Source of the DNA: MWAR01 sp035388825
Lineage (GTDB): Bacteria; Muiribacteriota; Ozemobacteria; Ozemobacterales; Ozemobacteraceae
Reading direction: 5' to 3'
Assembly (NCBI GenBank): GCA_035388825.1
Contig: DAOOQQ010000044.1
Span: 1 to 39,026 of the forward strand
Length of the DNA: 39,026 bases
Shown here: in pieces, positions 25,282 through 34,300 of the stretch
Position numbering within the stretch: position 1 is the first letter of the stretch
Layout of the letters: every line of letters begins with the position of its first letter
Translations under genes and position numbers: made by a program
The notes under the pieces: generated by a model
What the model was told of the DNA's origin: nothing
What the model saw: the letters and a program-made list of their open reading frames with translations, nothing else
The model's database searches: none

Positions 25282-26715
25282 ATGCTGTTCGAAAATGATG
25301 CGACGCGGATCCGGAGGGAAGTGCTGGTCCGGATCGCCCGCGCCTATCTCGAAGGGAATCTCATCCGGGAGATCGACCGCATTCCGTTGGAAATGCGGCC
25401 CCGGAATGCGGAAACGGTGTCGCGCTGCTGCGTCTACAAGGATCGCGCCGTGATCCGGTATCGGTGTCTGGCGGCCCTGGGAGTCGGCTTCGACGAGGAA
25501 AAGGACGAGCTGACGCCCCTGTCCGCGTTCGCACAGCAGGCGCTCGACCGGAAAAAGGTCGAGGGGCCGGTACTGTCGGTTCTGGAGATCGCCTGCCACG
25601 CCTGCGTCAAGGCTCACCACAAGGTGACGGATGCCTGCCAGGGATGCATTGCCCGACCGTGCGTCGTCAACTGCCCGAAAAAGGCGGTTTCGGTCGTGGA
25701 CGGCGTGTCCCGCATCGACCCGAAGGCCTGCGTGAACTGCGGCAAATGCCAGAAGGTCTGCCCTTTCAACGCCATCGTGAAGATTCCCGTTCCGTGCGAA
25801 CAGGCCTGTCCCGTCGGGGCGATCGCGAAAGACGCGCAGAATCGCAGTGTCATCGATTTCGACAAGTGCATCTCCTGCGGGCGGTGCATGCGGGCCTGTC
25901 CCTTCGGCGCCGTGCTCGAACGCTCCGAGCTGCTCGACGTGCTCAAGGCCCTGCGCGGGCCGCGGCCGGTCGTGGCGATTCTCGCCCCCGCCGTCGTGGG
26001 CCAGTTCCCGGGCTCGCTCGAACAGATCGTGGCCGGCATGAAGCGGCTCGGCTTCGCCGGAGTCGTCGAGGTTGCGCATGGGGCCGACCTCGTCGCCCGC
26101 GCCGAAGCGGCCGAATTCACCCATCGGATGCGCGGGGGGGCGACCTTCATGACCTCATCCTGCTGCCCCGCCTATGTGCAGGCCGCGAAGCGGCATGTTC
26201 CGGGCCTGATGGCCCACGTTTCGGACACCCCGACCCCGATGCATGTTTCTGCCGAAGAGGTGCGGAAGCAGAACCCCGAGGCCTTCGTGACCTTCGTGGG
26301 CCCCTGCGTCGCAAAGCGGTTCGAGGGCCGGAACGATCCGATGATCGATGCCGTACTCACGTTCGAGGAGCTCGGCGCCCTGTTCATCGCCGGCCAGGTC
26401 GACGTCGCGGCCTGCCCGGAAGAGCCGCTGGAGCGGCCGGCTTCGGCCGAGGGCCGGGGCTTCGCCATCCAGGGCGGTGTCACGAAGGCGGTACAGGCGT
26501 ATGCCTCACCCGAAACGCCCCTGAAGCCTGTCTCCATCAACGGGCTGACGCGCACGACCCTCTTGCAGCTGAAGGCCTTCCTCACCAGCTGCCCCGGCAA
26601 CTTCGTCGAAGTGATGGTCTGCGAGGGCGGCTGCGTTGCCGGCGCCGGCGTCGTCGGCCAGGCCCAGGCCTCGGCTCAGAAGATCCGCCTCCTGACCGGC
26701 TGCGGATCATCGTGA
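25282..26715 (+). CDS. [FeFe] hydrogenase, group B-like
   Basis: A 477-residue soluble hydrogenase expected to interconvert protons and H2. An N-terminal ~100-residue part is followed by a Cys-rich region (Cys105-131), ferredoxin-type sites (CVNCGKCQKVCP at 150-161 and CISCGRCMRACP at 196-207), and a complete H-cluster. The cluster motifs are TSSCCP with proton-relay Cys294 and ligand Cys295, PCVAKR with Cys342 and Lys345, and EVMVCEGGC with Cys447 and Cys451. The layout matches the group B1/B3 class of monomeric FeFe hydrogenases. No NuoF-like flavin subunit lies nearby, so reduced ferredoxin is the likely donor. The ATG at 25282 is chosen for the GGAG at 25271-25274 and family length. Last gene of the rex operon; no terminator hairpin seen after it. 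Confidence 0.9.
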   Translation: MLFENDATRIRREVLVRIARAYLEGNLIREIDRIPLEMRPRNAETVSRCCVYKDRAVIRYRCLAALGVGFDEEKDELTPLSAFAQQALDRKKVEGPVLSVLEIACHACVKAHHKVTDACQGCIARPCVVNCPKKAVSVVDGVSRIDPKACVNCGKCQKVCPFNAIVKIPVPCEQACPVGAIAKDAQNRSVIDFDKCISCGRCMRACPFGAVLERSELLDVLKALRGPRPVVAILAPAVVGQFPGSLEQIVAGMKRLGFAGVVEVAHGADLVARAEAAEFTHRMRGGATFMTSSCCPAYVQAAKRHVPGLMAHVSDTPTPMHVSAEEVRKQNPEAFVTFVGPCVAKRFEGRNDPMIDAVLTFEELGALFIAGQVDVAACPEEPLERPASAEGRGFAIQGGVTKAVQAYASPETPLKPVSINGLTRTTLLQLKAFLTSCPGNFVEVMVCEGGCVAGAGVVGQAQASAQKIRLLTGCGSS

Positions 26716-26769
26716 CGAAAGCCGTTTCACCACAACGATCCTCCGTTGAACTATTCCTCGGTTTCAAGA

Positions 26770-26904
26770 GCGCATCCGCAGATGCATCTGCGCTATCTGC
26801 GTCATCAGCGGATCGGTTCTTGTAGCGAAATCAACATGCCAGGCACAAAGACACGGAGTCTGAACCGAATCTCCCCAACCGTAGCGGCGGGTTTCAAACC
26901 CGCC
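26770..26904. repeat. Dispersed intergenic repeat, copy B, with GGCGGGTTT palindrome
   Basis: In the 289-bp spacer after the hydrogenase. It contains cgcatccgcagatg (from 26771), catcagcggatcggttct (26803-26820) with tgtagcgaaatcaaca after it, ggcacaaagacacggag (26842-26858), and a palindrome with 9-bp arms GGCGGGTTT/AAACCCGCC (26886-26904). The first three are shared with the copy at 29586-29851. Confidence 0.65.
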
Positions 26905-27004
26905 CGAGACGTCCTACTCCATGCATTTCCCGGTTGCCGAAACACCCCGGCGCGGGTGATATTCGGATTGAGCAAAATCCGAGCGGAAAAACGGGGGCGA
27001 ACGG

Positions 27005-28153
27005 ATGTCGTCGAAAATCTCGCGTGTGACGTTGCCGTGGCTGGCGCTGCATGTCGTGTGTGGCTATCTCGCGCCGATCGCTGCAGCGTCGGCCGGACCT
27101 GTCCAGGCTCCTCTCCGGGCGAATCCGCTGCCTTCGATGGACGCCCTGTTCCGGTCGAATGCCGGCTGGATCGGCGGGGATGGAGTGTTTTCGGTGCCGC
27201 TCGGCAACGGGCGCATCCTGTGGTTGTTCAGCGACAGTTTCGTCGGCCGCGTCTCTGGCGGGAAGCGGCGGGACGCCACGATGATCCACAACGCCGTCGC
27301 TGTCCAGGATTCCGCCGCGGCCCGGCCGCGCATCGTCGTGCGACGGGCAGCCGATGGCGCCCCCGTCTCGTTTTTCGAGCCGCCGGATCACCGGGGATAC
27401 TTCTGGCTTTTCCATGGCCTGACCACGGAGCGCGGGCTGTGGCTGTTCCTGCTCCAGGTGGAGACGACGGATGCCGCATCGACCTTCGGCTTCCGGAGCG
27501 TCGGCACCTGGCTTGCCCACGTCTCCAATCCCGCCGATGACCCGCTGTCGTGGCGGGTGTCGATGAGAAAAATACCATGGAGTATATTCGAAAACGCCCG
27601 ACAGCCCGACCGGACCCTGTTTTTCGGCTCGTGGGTGCTGCGGAGCGGAAACGATGTCTACATCTATGGTGTGGATGAACGGCCCGGCGACCGCCGGATG
27701 ATCGTGGCGGCCGTTTCCGCCGATCGCATCGGCCGGTTCGGCGACTGGCGTTTTCTCGGGCCGGACGGCTGGACGAGGGATTTCTGCCGCTGTCGCGGGC
27801 TTGTCGACGGGATCACGACGGAGTTCTCCGTGACCCCGACCGGATCTGTCTTGGGAAGCGGCAGCGCGCGGTTTCTGCTGATCCAGTCCGCCGGAAATCT
27901 TGCGCCGGATATCCTCGCCCGGGAGGCGGACTCCCCCTTCGGTCCCTGGAGCGACGCCCGGACCGTCTTCACCTGCCTCGAGCCCGCACGGCGGCCGGGC
28001 GTGTTCACCTACGCGGCGAAGGCCCATCCCGAGCTTTCCGGGCCGGCTGGAACGATCATTTCGTATGTGGCGAACACCTCGAGATTCGAAGACCTTTTCG
28101 GCCACGCCTGGCTCTACTGGCCCACGTTCATCCGCCTTTCCGGCGAGCCTTGA
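27005..28153 (+). CDS. Exported DUF4185-like beta-propeller protein
   Basis: A 382-residue protein with a signal peptide (about residues 1-29, ending AAASA). The opening WIGGDGVFSVPLGNGRILWLFSDSFVG resembles DUF4185 and related five-bladed propellers near glycoside hydrolase families. Later strands (GYFWLFHGLT, RTLFFGSWVLRSGNDVYIYGVDE, DSPFGPWSDARTVF) fit the same fold. No glycosidase activity can be claimed from the visible residues. GGGGGCG lies 5-9 bases before ATG. It is preceded by repeat DNA and followed after 69 bp by a small gene on the same strand. A rare-codon, A+T-rich patch encodes MRKIPWSIFEN (27564-27596). Confidence 0.7.
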   Translation: MSSKISRVTLPWLALHVVCGYLAPIAAASAGPVQAPLRANPLPSMDALFRSNAGWIGGDGVFSVPLGNGRILWLFSDSFVGRVSGGKRRDATMIHNAVAVQDSAAARPRIVVRRAADGAPVSFFEPPDHRGYFWLFHGLTTERGLWLFLLQVETTDAASTFGFRSVGTWLAHVSNPADDPLSWRVSMRKIPWSIFENARQPDRTLFFGSWVLRSGNDVYIYGVDERPGDRRMIVAAVSADRIGRFGDWRFLGPDGWTRDFCRCRGLVDGITTEFSVTPTGSVLGSGSARFLLIQSAGNLAPDILAREADSPFGPWSDARTVFTCLEPARRPGVFTYAAKAHPELSGPAGTIISYVANTSRFEDLFGHAWLYWPTFIRLSGEP

Positions 28154-28222
28154 TCCGTCCTGCCGCCTGTACTATGATGGCGGCGGGCCGATGATTTTCA
28201 GCGAACGATCGGAGCGAGACGA

Positions 28223-28597
28223 ATGGTGCAGCGCATGTCGATGGAAGCCTGGGAAGAGGCGTTCGAAAAGATCTGCGAGGAGAAGCTCGAGGAAGACCCC
28301 CTGTATGATTATATTCACCTGTATAAAAAAGGGCTCTCCCCCGAAAAGGCGTTCATCGCCTATCTGAAGGAGAATCCCGACTACCAGGAGAAAATGCAGG
28401 AGTTGATGGAGGAGAAGAACGAGCAGGAGGCCACGAAGTCGGACCCGGCCGAGCAGGCCCGGATCGAGGCCCAGGAAAAGCTGCGCCGGGAGGCCCTGGA
28501 GCGGCTGAGCCGCTACTGCCCCGAGTGCGCCCGCGACATGACCGGCAAAAAAGTCTGCAAGTGCGGCTACAAGAAGAAAAAAACCGCGGCCCTCTGA
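28223..28597 (+). CDS. Small charged protein with C-terminal zinc ribbon
   Basis: A 124-residue protein, family not recognised. Residues ~1-60 are helical and acidic, with LYKKGLSPEKAFIAYLKENPDY resembling a small helical repeat. Residues ~60-95 look like a coiled coil rich in Glu, Lys and Arg. The C-terminus carries CPECARDMTGKKVCKCGY, a four-Cys zinc-ribbon-like knuckle, followed by a lysine-rich end. This architecture suggests a nucleic-acid or ribosome-associated accessory protein, but that is inference. GGAG lies 9 bases before ATG 28223; ATG 28235 and 28241 are alternatives. Confidence 0.65.
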   Translation: MVQRMSMEAWEEAFEKICEEKLEEDPLYDYIHLYKKGLSPEKAFIAYLKENPDYQEKMQELMEEKNEQEATKSDPAEQARIEAQEKLRREALERLSRYCPECARDMTGKKVCKCGYKKKKTAAL

Positions 28598-28613
28598 ACC
28601 GCCCCGGAAAAGC

Positions 28614-28808
28614 TGATTTGCAGATGAAGCAGATGACGCAAACGATGGTTTGCCCCTCGCCGAATAACACGGAGGGGCGGGTTTGAAACCCGCCCCTACA
28701 CCAGAATGTCCCCATTTCAACGAACTATAGAAGAACGTTTATATCGTTTCTCTGTGTCTCCGTGCCTCTGTGGTTCGTTCTCTTTTGTGCCTTCGTGTCT
28801 TTGTGGTG
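28614..28808. repeat. Dispersed intergenic repeat, copy C, with palindrome
   Basis: It fills the 227-bp spacer between two converging genes. It starts with gatttgcagatgaagcagat and holds an 11-bp-armed palindrome GGGGCGGGTTT/AAACCCGCCCC (28674-28696). It ends with two related strings in the same direction: ctctgtgtctccgtgcctct (28750-28769, then gtggt) and tgtgccttcgtgtctttgtg (28786-28805). Confidence 0.65.
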
Positions 28809-28824
28809 AACGTATCCCCCGACT

Positions 28825-29445
28825 TCAGTCGAGCGAGCGGGTCGAGCCGTCCGCGAAGGTGATGCTGAGGATGCGGTTTTCCTCGACCGGCCGCATGCTG
28901 TAGAAAACCACGTTGATCTGCGGGGAGACCAGCTTGCCGCCGAGCAGGTGCTTCTCGTAGGCCTTCGGCTTCGCGGTCTTGAATTCGGTCCAGAGAGCGT
29001 TGTCCGACTTGCCCTTGATCGCGGCGACGGCGTTGCGGATGTTCGGGAACTTTTTCGTCAGAACCGTCGAGACTTCGCTTTCGCCGGCCTGCGGGTCACC
29101 CTTGCTGGTGTAGGTGAACTGGGCCACGACGTCTTTCACGAAATCGCCTTCATACGGACCGCTCGAAAGAAACGCCGAGACGTCCTTCTCGAGGCCGGCG
29201 AACACCATGGTCACCGTGTATTTCTTGAAGAAGACGATGCCGTTGGCGACCTTGTGCTTGAACAGCAGCTCGCCTTTGTCCCAGCCCTTGATGAGCCGCT
29301 CGATCGTCGAAACTTCGCGGTCGAGAGCCTCTTCGCTCTTCCCCTTCACGACCACATAGCCGTAGGTGGCCGCGTGGGCGGCGCCGGCGACGAACAGGAC
29401 GAGAAGCAGAACGGCGACGGAACGGAGGAGCGATCTGATCTTCAT
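28825..29445 (-). CDS. Exported protein of unknown function
   Basis: A 206-residue protein with a signal peptide (MKIRSLLRSVAVLLLVLFVAGAAHA, cleavage after residue 25). The mature part starts ATYGYVVVKGKSEEALDREV and is mostly alternating strands and helices. No catalytic motif or family was recognised. GGGAGAAG lies 4-11 bases before ATG. It stands alone between two repeat-filled spacers, with no partner on its strand. Confidence 0.65.
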   Translation of the reverse strand: MKIRSLLRSVAVLLLVLFVAGAAHAATYGYVVVKGKSEEALDREVSTIERLIKGWDKGELLFKHKVANGIVFFKKYTVTMVFAGLEKDVSAFLSSGPYEGDFVKDVVAQFTYTSKGDPQAGESEVSTVLTKKFPNIRNAVAAIKGKSDNALWTEFKTAKPKAYEKHLLGGKLVSPQINVVFYSMRPVEENRILSITFADGSTRSLD

Positions 29446-29585
29446 GCAACTTCTCCCTTGATGTCAGATGATTCTTGCGCCAATTGTACGGAAAAATCCC
29501 CTGACCGGCAAGGCGTCCTTCCGGCGCGGCCCGGACATCGATTCTTTCCCCGCTGGTTAGGAACGCCCACGAGAAAGAACGTTTT

Positions 29586-29851
29586 ACCGCAGAGGCACAG
29601 AGGGACGGAGAATTCTTCACCACGAAGAAACTCCGGTGAAAGAAGCCTCCATTGCAGGAACGCATCCGCAGATGGAGGGCAGATGAACGCAGAAGAAAAA
29701 CCGAGAGGAACGAGCGCCTGGGTCCGGCTGGACTGCGCCATCACTGGACTGCGCCATCAGCGGATCGGTTCTCGTGGCGAAATCCACAGACCAGTTACTC
29801 CCTCGTAGAGGTTGGTGAAAACCTCCCTCTGTGTCTCTGTGACTCTGTGGT
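29586..29851. repeat. Dispersed intergenic repeat, copy D, bounded by ~25-bp inverted repeats
   Basis: The most complete copy, in a 585-bp gene-poor spacer. Its left end accgcagaggcacagagg (from 29586) and right end tgtctctgtgactctgtggt (to 29851) are imperfect inverted repeats of ~25 bp. Inside are cgcatccgcagatgg (from 29661) and catcagcggatcggttct (29755-29772), shared with copy B. A perfect 16-bp tandem duplication ctggactgcgccatca lies at 29728-29759. No credible gene is seen in it. Confidence 0.65.
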
Positions 29852-30030
29852 GCGTCGTTTATCTCCTGCTCCTCATGCTTAGAGAGGTGAAGGGATATTG
29901 GGGAAATCGAGCTGCCCCGGATGCGGTAGTTTTGACATTCCGGATGGGGAAAGTACGTTTACATCGAAGAGGCTTTTTTTCCGTCCCCCGGAAATCAGAG
30001 AGCTGGTTCGTGCATTGAGAGGAGACAGGT

Positions 30031-30438
30031 ATGGAGAAAAAAGTCGGTGTGTGGGTGGATCACAGGAAGGCTGTCATCGTGACCCTGACCCAGGATCAGG
30101 AGACGGTCCACGTCATTTCCTCAGAGGCCGAAACGGGCGCCCATGCGTCTGCAGGAGACGGACCGCGCGCCCAGTATGGAGCGCAGGCGATGTATGCCGA
30201 CGACACCCTCCAGAACAAGTCGTCGATTCATCTGAAAAAATACTACAATGACATCGTCGCCCATCTGAACAACGCTGATTCCATCATGCTGATGGGGCCG
30301 GGCGAAGCCAAGCTCGAGCTCCAGCGGAACCTCGTGCGGCATATGATGGGCGGGAAGATCCTCGACGTCAGGCCGGCCGACCGGATGACCGTCCGGGAAG
30401 TCACCCTCGATGTTCGTGCCTGGTACGCGAAATCCTGA
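30031..30438 (+). CDS. Small cytosolic protein, possibly eRF1 domain-3-like
   Basis: A 135-residue protein that starts KKVGVWVDHRKAVIVTL and continues with helices KKYYNDIVAHLNNAD, then IMLMGPGEAKLELQRNL. This order (WIDH-type opening strand, central helix, GPGEAK strand-loop) recalls small bacterial proteins related to the third domain of eRF1 or to host-attachment proteins. The link is by pattern only. GAGAGGAG lies 8 bases before ATG. A perfect TTGACA at 29931-29936 may be a -35 element, but no good -10 follows. It converges with the next gene. Confidence 0.6.
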   Translation: MEKKVGVWVDHRKAVIVTLTQDQETVHVISSEAETGAHASAGDGPRAQYGAQAMYADDTLQNKSSIHLKKYYNDIVAHLNNADSIMLMGPGEAKLELQRNLVRHMMGGKILDVRPADRMTVREVTLDVRAWYAKS

Positions 30439-30444
30439 GAGACT

Positions 30445-30467
30445 CCGTCCGCATTTTCGGGGGGCGG
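30445..30467. terminator. Weak convergent hairpin
   Basis: CCGTCC (30445-30450) pairs with GGGCGG (30462-30467) with one wobble, followed by TCCTTT. It lies in the 39-bp gap between two converging genes. Confidence 0.35.
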
Positions 30468-30477
30468 TCCTTTCGCG

Positions 30478-31248
30478 TCAGAAACGGATCGGGTTTTTGT
30501 ACGGCAGCAGCACCTGTTCGTCGACGGCGATGAAACGGTGGGGAACGGCGCGGCTCACCGTCCAGGTGATGCGCTGAATGCCGATCCACTCGTTGAATAC
30601 GAGATACTCCACGCGCGCTCGTTCCCGATCCAGGGTGACGCGCGGCCGGAACTCGATCGCGCGGCCTTTCTCCCGCTCCTCTGGCTTGTAGGCTTTCAGC
30701 ACGTCTTCGAAGGTTGCCTGGTCGAGAATCGGCAGGTGGAGATAATAGACGGCATGCCAGTGCGCATAGAACTGCTCGCTTGTCAGCACCAGCAGAGCAA
30801 GCTGGAGGAACCCGTCGGTCGTGCCATCGGTCGTGATGCTGCCCAGGTAGGCGGGGTCATACCGGACCCGGTCGCCGAGAAAATATCGTCTCGGATATTC
30901 TTTTTTGAACGAGGCGAGATCGGAAAAGGCCGCCTGGTCTTTTGCCCGCGCGTAGACGACGGGGTGCCCGCCGAGGTCCTGGAAATCGTAAACGAAGTCC
31001 AGCGCCTGGCCCGATGCGATTCCCAGCCTTGGGAACAGCGCCAGAAAGCCGTTGGGGTCATACCCGCCCTTGTCGAGCGCGGCGCCTTTCGTCGTCAGCG
31101 CCTTCGGCGTCGGCTTCGCCTGGAATTCCTGTGCCGCGGCCAGGATCTTCGCAGCCCCGTCGAGATCAAGCGCCTCTTCCGCACACAGGGTTTGAGAGCT
31201 GAAGAACGAGAACGATACGATGAAGGCAAGCAGAACTCGAATGATCAT
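30478..31248 (-). CDS. Exported protein of unknown function
   Basis: A 256-residue protein with a signal peptide (MIIRVLLAFIVSFSFFSSQT, cleavage near LCAEEA). The mature part has no family I recognise; it includes an aromatic-rich segment HWHAVYYLHLPIL and a C-terminal strand region WIGIQRITWTVSRAVPHRF. GAGAGG lies ~8 bases before ATG. It is divergent from the defence genes, with 148 bp between them, and shows no sign of belonging to that system. Confidence 0.65.
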   Translation of the reverse strand: MIIRVLLAFIVSFSFFSSQTLCAEEALDLDGAAKILAAAQEFQAKPTPKALTTKGAALDKGGYDPNGFLALFPRLGIASGQALDFVYDFQDLGGHPVVYARAKDQAAFSDLASFKKEYPRRYFLGDRVRYDPAYLGSITTDGTTDGFLQLALLVLTSEQFYAHWHAVYYLHLPILDQATFEDVLKAYKPEEREKGRAIEFRPRVTLDRERARVEYLVFNEWIGIQRITWTVSRAVPHRFIAVDEQVLLPYKNPIRF

Positions 31249-31374
31249 GGTGCAACCTCTCGCGGGGGGCGAGCTCCCGCCTCATGTGGATCAGGTCTTC
31301 TTCCGGCGATGATACCATGGCTTATGGCTTGCGATAAGGCGGCTCGGAGAAGTATCTTGGAAGCCTGCCAGCTC

Positions 31375-31386
31375 ATCTGATCAGAT
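31375..31386. promoter_or_regulatory. 12-bp palindrome before the defence operon
   Basis: ATCTGATCAGAT is a perfect palindrome centred on GATC, 10 bp before the helicase start codon. It overlaps where a Shine-Dalgarno would be, and none is obvious. It could be an operator or a methylation-controlled site. A weak promoter candidate (TTGCGA 31329, 18-bp spacer, TATCTT 31353) lies just upstream. Confidence 0.35.
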
Positions 31387-31396
31387 ATGGAATGAT

Positions 31397-34300
31397 ATGA
31401 ACGATCGCATCAACGATACCGCACTGCCGCGCGAAGGAATGATGGCCGTCGTCCGCAACCGTCGCGCCCTGGTCACGGGGGTTCAGCCCTTCGATGCCGA
31501 CGAAGGCGGCCGCCTGCACCTCGTCGAAGTCGAGTATACCGACGGCCTCGGCTCCGAAACGGACCAACTGCTCTGGGAAGTCGAGCCCTCGACGCAGGTG
31601 CTCGAGCCTTCCGCTCTCCCCCGTGTCGATGCGACCCCACCCATGGTGGCCGAGGAATACGATGCCATGGTCCGGGCGGCCCGCTGGGCGGCTCTGACGC
31701 CATCCCTGCCGTTTTCCGGGCTGTCCGAAGACCGGCCGCCGCTGGCCGCGCCCCTGTTCGGCGCGATCAACCCCGAGGCATACCAGCTCGTGCCCGTTCT
31801 GCGCGCCCTGGAGATGCCGCGTGTCGCCCTGCTCCTGGCCGATGCCGTCGGTCTCGGGAAAACGATCCAGGCCGGCATGATCCTCCGGGAACTGATGCTC
31901 CGTCGCCGTATCCGCCGAATTCTGATCCTGTGCCCCGCCTCGCTCCGGACCCAGTGGCGCGACGAGATGAACGAGAAATTCGCTCTGCCTTTCGACGTGA
32001 TCGACCGGCCGCACACCCTGCGCCTGCAACGCGAGCTCGGCATCGATGCGAATCCGTGGCGCGTTCACGAGCGCGCGATCGCCAGCTATCATTATCTGAA
32101 GCAGGCCGACGTGCTCGAGCAGTTCAGAAGCACGGCCGAACCCGGCGCCGACGGCCGTCTCAAGTGGGACCTCCTGATCGTCGATGAAGCGCACAACTGC
32201 GCGCCCGCGAGTTTCGGCCCTGATTCGGACCTCTCGAAACTCCTTCAGCGCATCTCGCCGTGGTTCGAGCATCGGCTGTTCCTGACCGCGACCCCGCACA
32301 ACGGCCATACGCGCTCGTTTTCCGGGCTTCTCGAAGCCCTCGACCCGGTTCGTTTCACCAGGAAATCCCAACTCGACGAGGAAGATCGCCGCCGTGTCGG
32401 TGAAACCGTCGTGCGCCGCCTCAAAAGCGAAATCAACGGCTGTTACCAGAATCGCGGCGAACCGCCCCGTTTCTCGGATCGCATCGTCGATGCCCTGCCC
32501 GTTCTCCGGTTCGGGGCCGCCGAACGCGCCGCGAGCGAGGCGTTCCATGATTTTCGCCGGGCGTTGCGCAAGGCGTCCGCGACGGCATCCCCGGCCGACC
32601 GCACGGCCGTCGCCTTCGCCGTCGAGGTGCTCCAGAAGCGCCTCCTGTCCGGACCCTGGGCGTTCGGTCAGAGCTGGCTGCAGCTTCTCGAAGGACTCGA
32701 TGAGCCGGCCGCGGCGGCCGATGCCCCCGACCCGGCCTTTCCGGCGAGCGCCGCCGGCCTTTCCCGGCTCCGCGCAGCCCATGCCGAAGACGTCGATGAT
32801 GATGCCGAGCGCGAAAGCCGATACCGCCAGACCGCCCGGTCGGTCGGAGCCTGGCTTCGAGCCTGGCGGACCGCCGTGGCCTCCGAGCTGGCCGCGGTGA
32901 CGGCGGCGGTCGAGAACCTCGGCATCGGGCGCATCGAGCCCGGGCTCGACCCGGCCAGGCGGCGGAAAGCCGTAGCCGACGCTGCGGCTCATGCCCGCGC
33001 CGATGCCCGTCTGAAACAGCTCAAAGCCTTCATCGACGAGCGGCTGCGTGTCGACGGCGAATGGCGGTCTGATGAACGCCTGGTCATCTTCACCGAGTAT
33101 CTGGCCACCCTCGACTACCTGTACGCCCGGCTTGCCGCCCGCTACGGCGACGACGACCGCCTCCTCGCGTTCTACGGCGGCATGACCGACGACGAGCGCG
33201 ACGCCGTGAAGCGCGCGTTCAATGACCCGGCCAGCCGCGCCCGCATCCTCATCGCGACCGACGCCGCGGGCGAAGGGCTCAACCTCCAGCGTTCCTGCCG
33301 CCTCCTCCTGCATTGGGACATCCCCTGGAACCCCGCGCGGATGGAACAGCGCAACGGCCGTCTCGACCGCCACGGCCAGGAGCGCGACGTTCTCATTTTC
33401 CATTTCGATGCCACCGACGACACGTCCCTGACGTTCCTGGGAAAAGTCCTGCGAAAGCGCAGCCAGACCCGCGAAGATCTCGTCGTGACGGACGATATTT
33501 TCTCCCGCGCCCTGCTGGGCCATTTCGAGCATGACGAAGACCCCGAGGCGAGCGAAGCCCGTCTCGACCGCATCATCGACGATGTGCGCCGCCGAAAAGG
33601 CGACGTCGAAAACGAGCTCCCCGAGGCCGCTCCCCTGCCCGGTGACGACGACCGGCGGCGCCTCGAGGAGATGAAAGCCGAACTTGACCTCTCGCCGGAC
33701 ACCCTGCGCGAAACGCTCGAAACGGCGATGGCCGTCCAGGCCGGCCGGCCCAGACTCCGCGCCGACGGCCCCGGCCGCGACCGGTTCGTCCCCCCCGTTC
33801 CCGGCATGTGGCAGGAGATCGTCGATCACACCCTCCGGCACGGCGACGCGACGGGACCGATGATGGCCCTGGTCTTCGATCCCGAAACATACGTCTTGAA
33901 CCGGTCGGGCCGGCCCGTGTTCCTTCCCGAGCCCGATTCCCGCCTTCTCCACCTGGGCCATGCCCTGTACCATCGCGTCATGTCGGTCTTCGCGAGGTAT
34001 CGCTTCCCCGGCGGACCGGCCGGGGCAACCCGCTGGATCGCGCGCACGGGGGAAATCCCCGAAGGCTGTGAGGCCCTCGTCCTGCTGACCGTCGAGGAGC
34101 TCGCCGTCAACGAGCTTCGCGAACCCTGCCATCACTGGGTCCGCACGATGGCGTTCCCCGTCTCGGCCGGCAGCCTCGGCGCGTCCCTGCCGCATCGGCC
34201 CGTCGCCGAATGGGGGGGGAGCCGGTGTCTTCCCGATACGAACCGGGCAAAAAATATATTTGACGATATAGAAAGCGATCTCGCGGCGCGCGTGCGCGAC

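Noticed and set aside
21098..26715. Reading the operon as an electron-bifurcating HydABC hydrogenase.
   Set aside because: There is no NuoF-like flavin/NADH subunit, and the [2Fe-2S] proteins lack the N-terminal part of NuoE. The gene set fits a sensor plus a monomeric hydrogenase instead.
29898..30251. Open frame from TTG 29898 beginning with a CPGCGS zinc-knuckle-like motif.
   Set aside because: Only one CxxC is present, the start codon is weak, and the frame runs into the better-supported gene at 30031 in a different frame. It may be a remnant, not a working gene.
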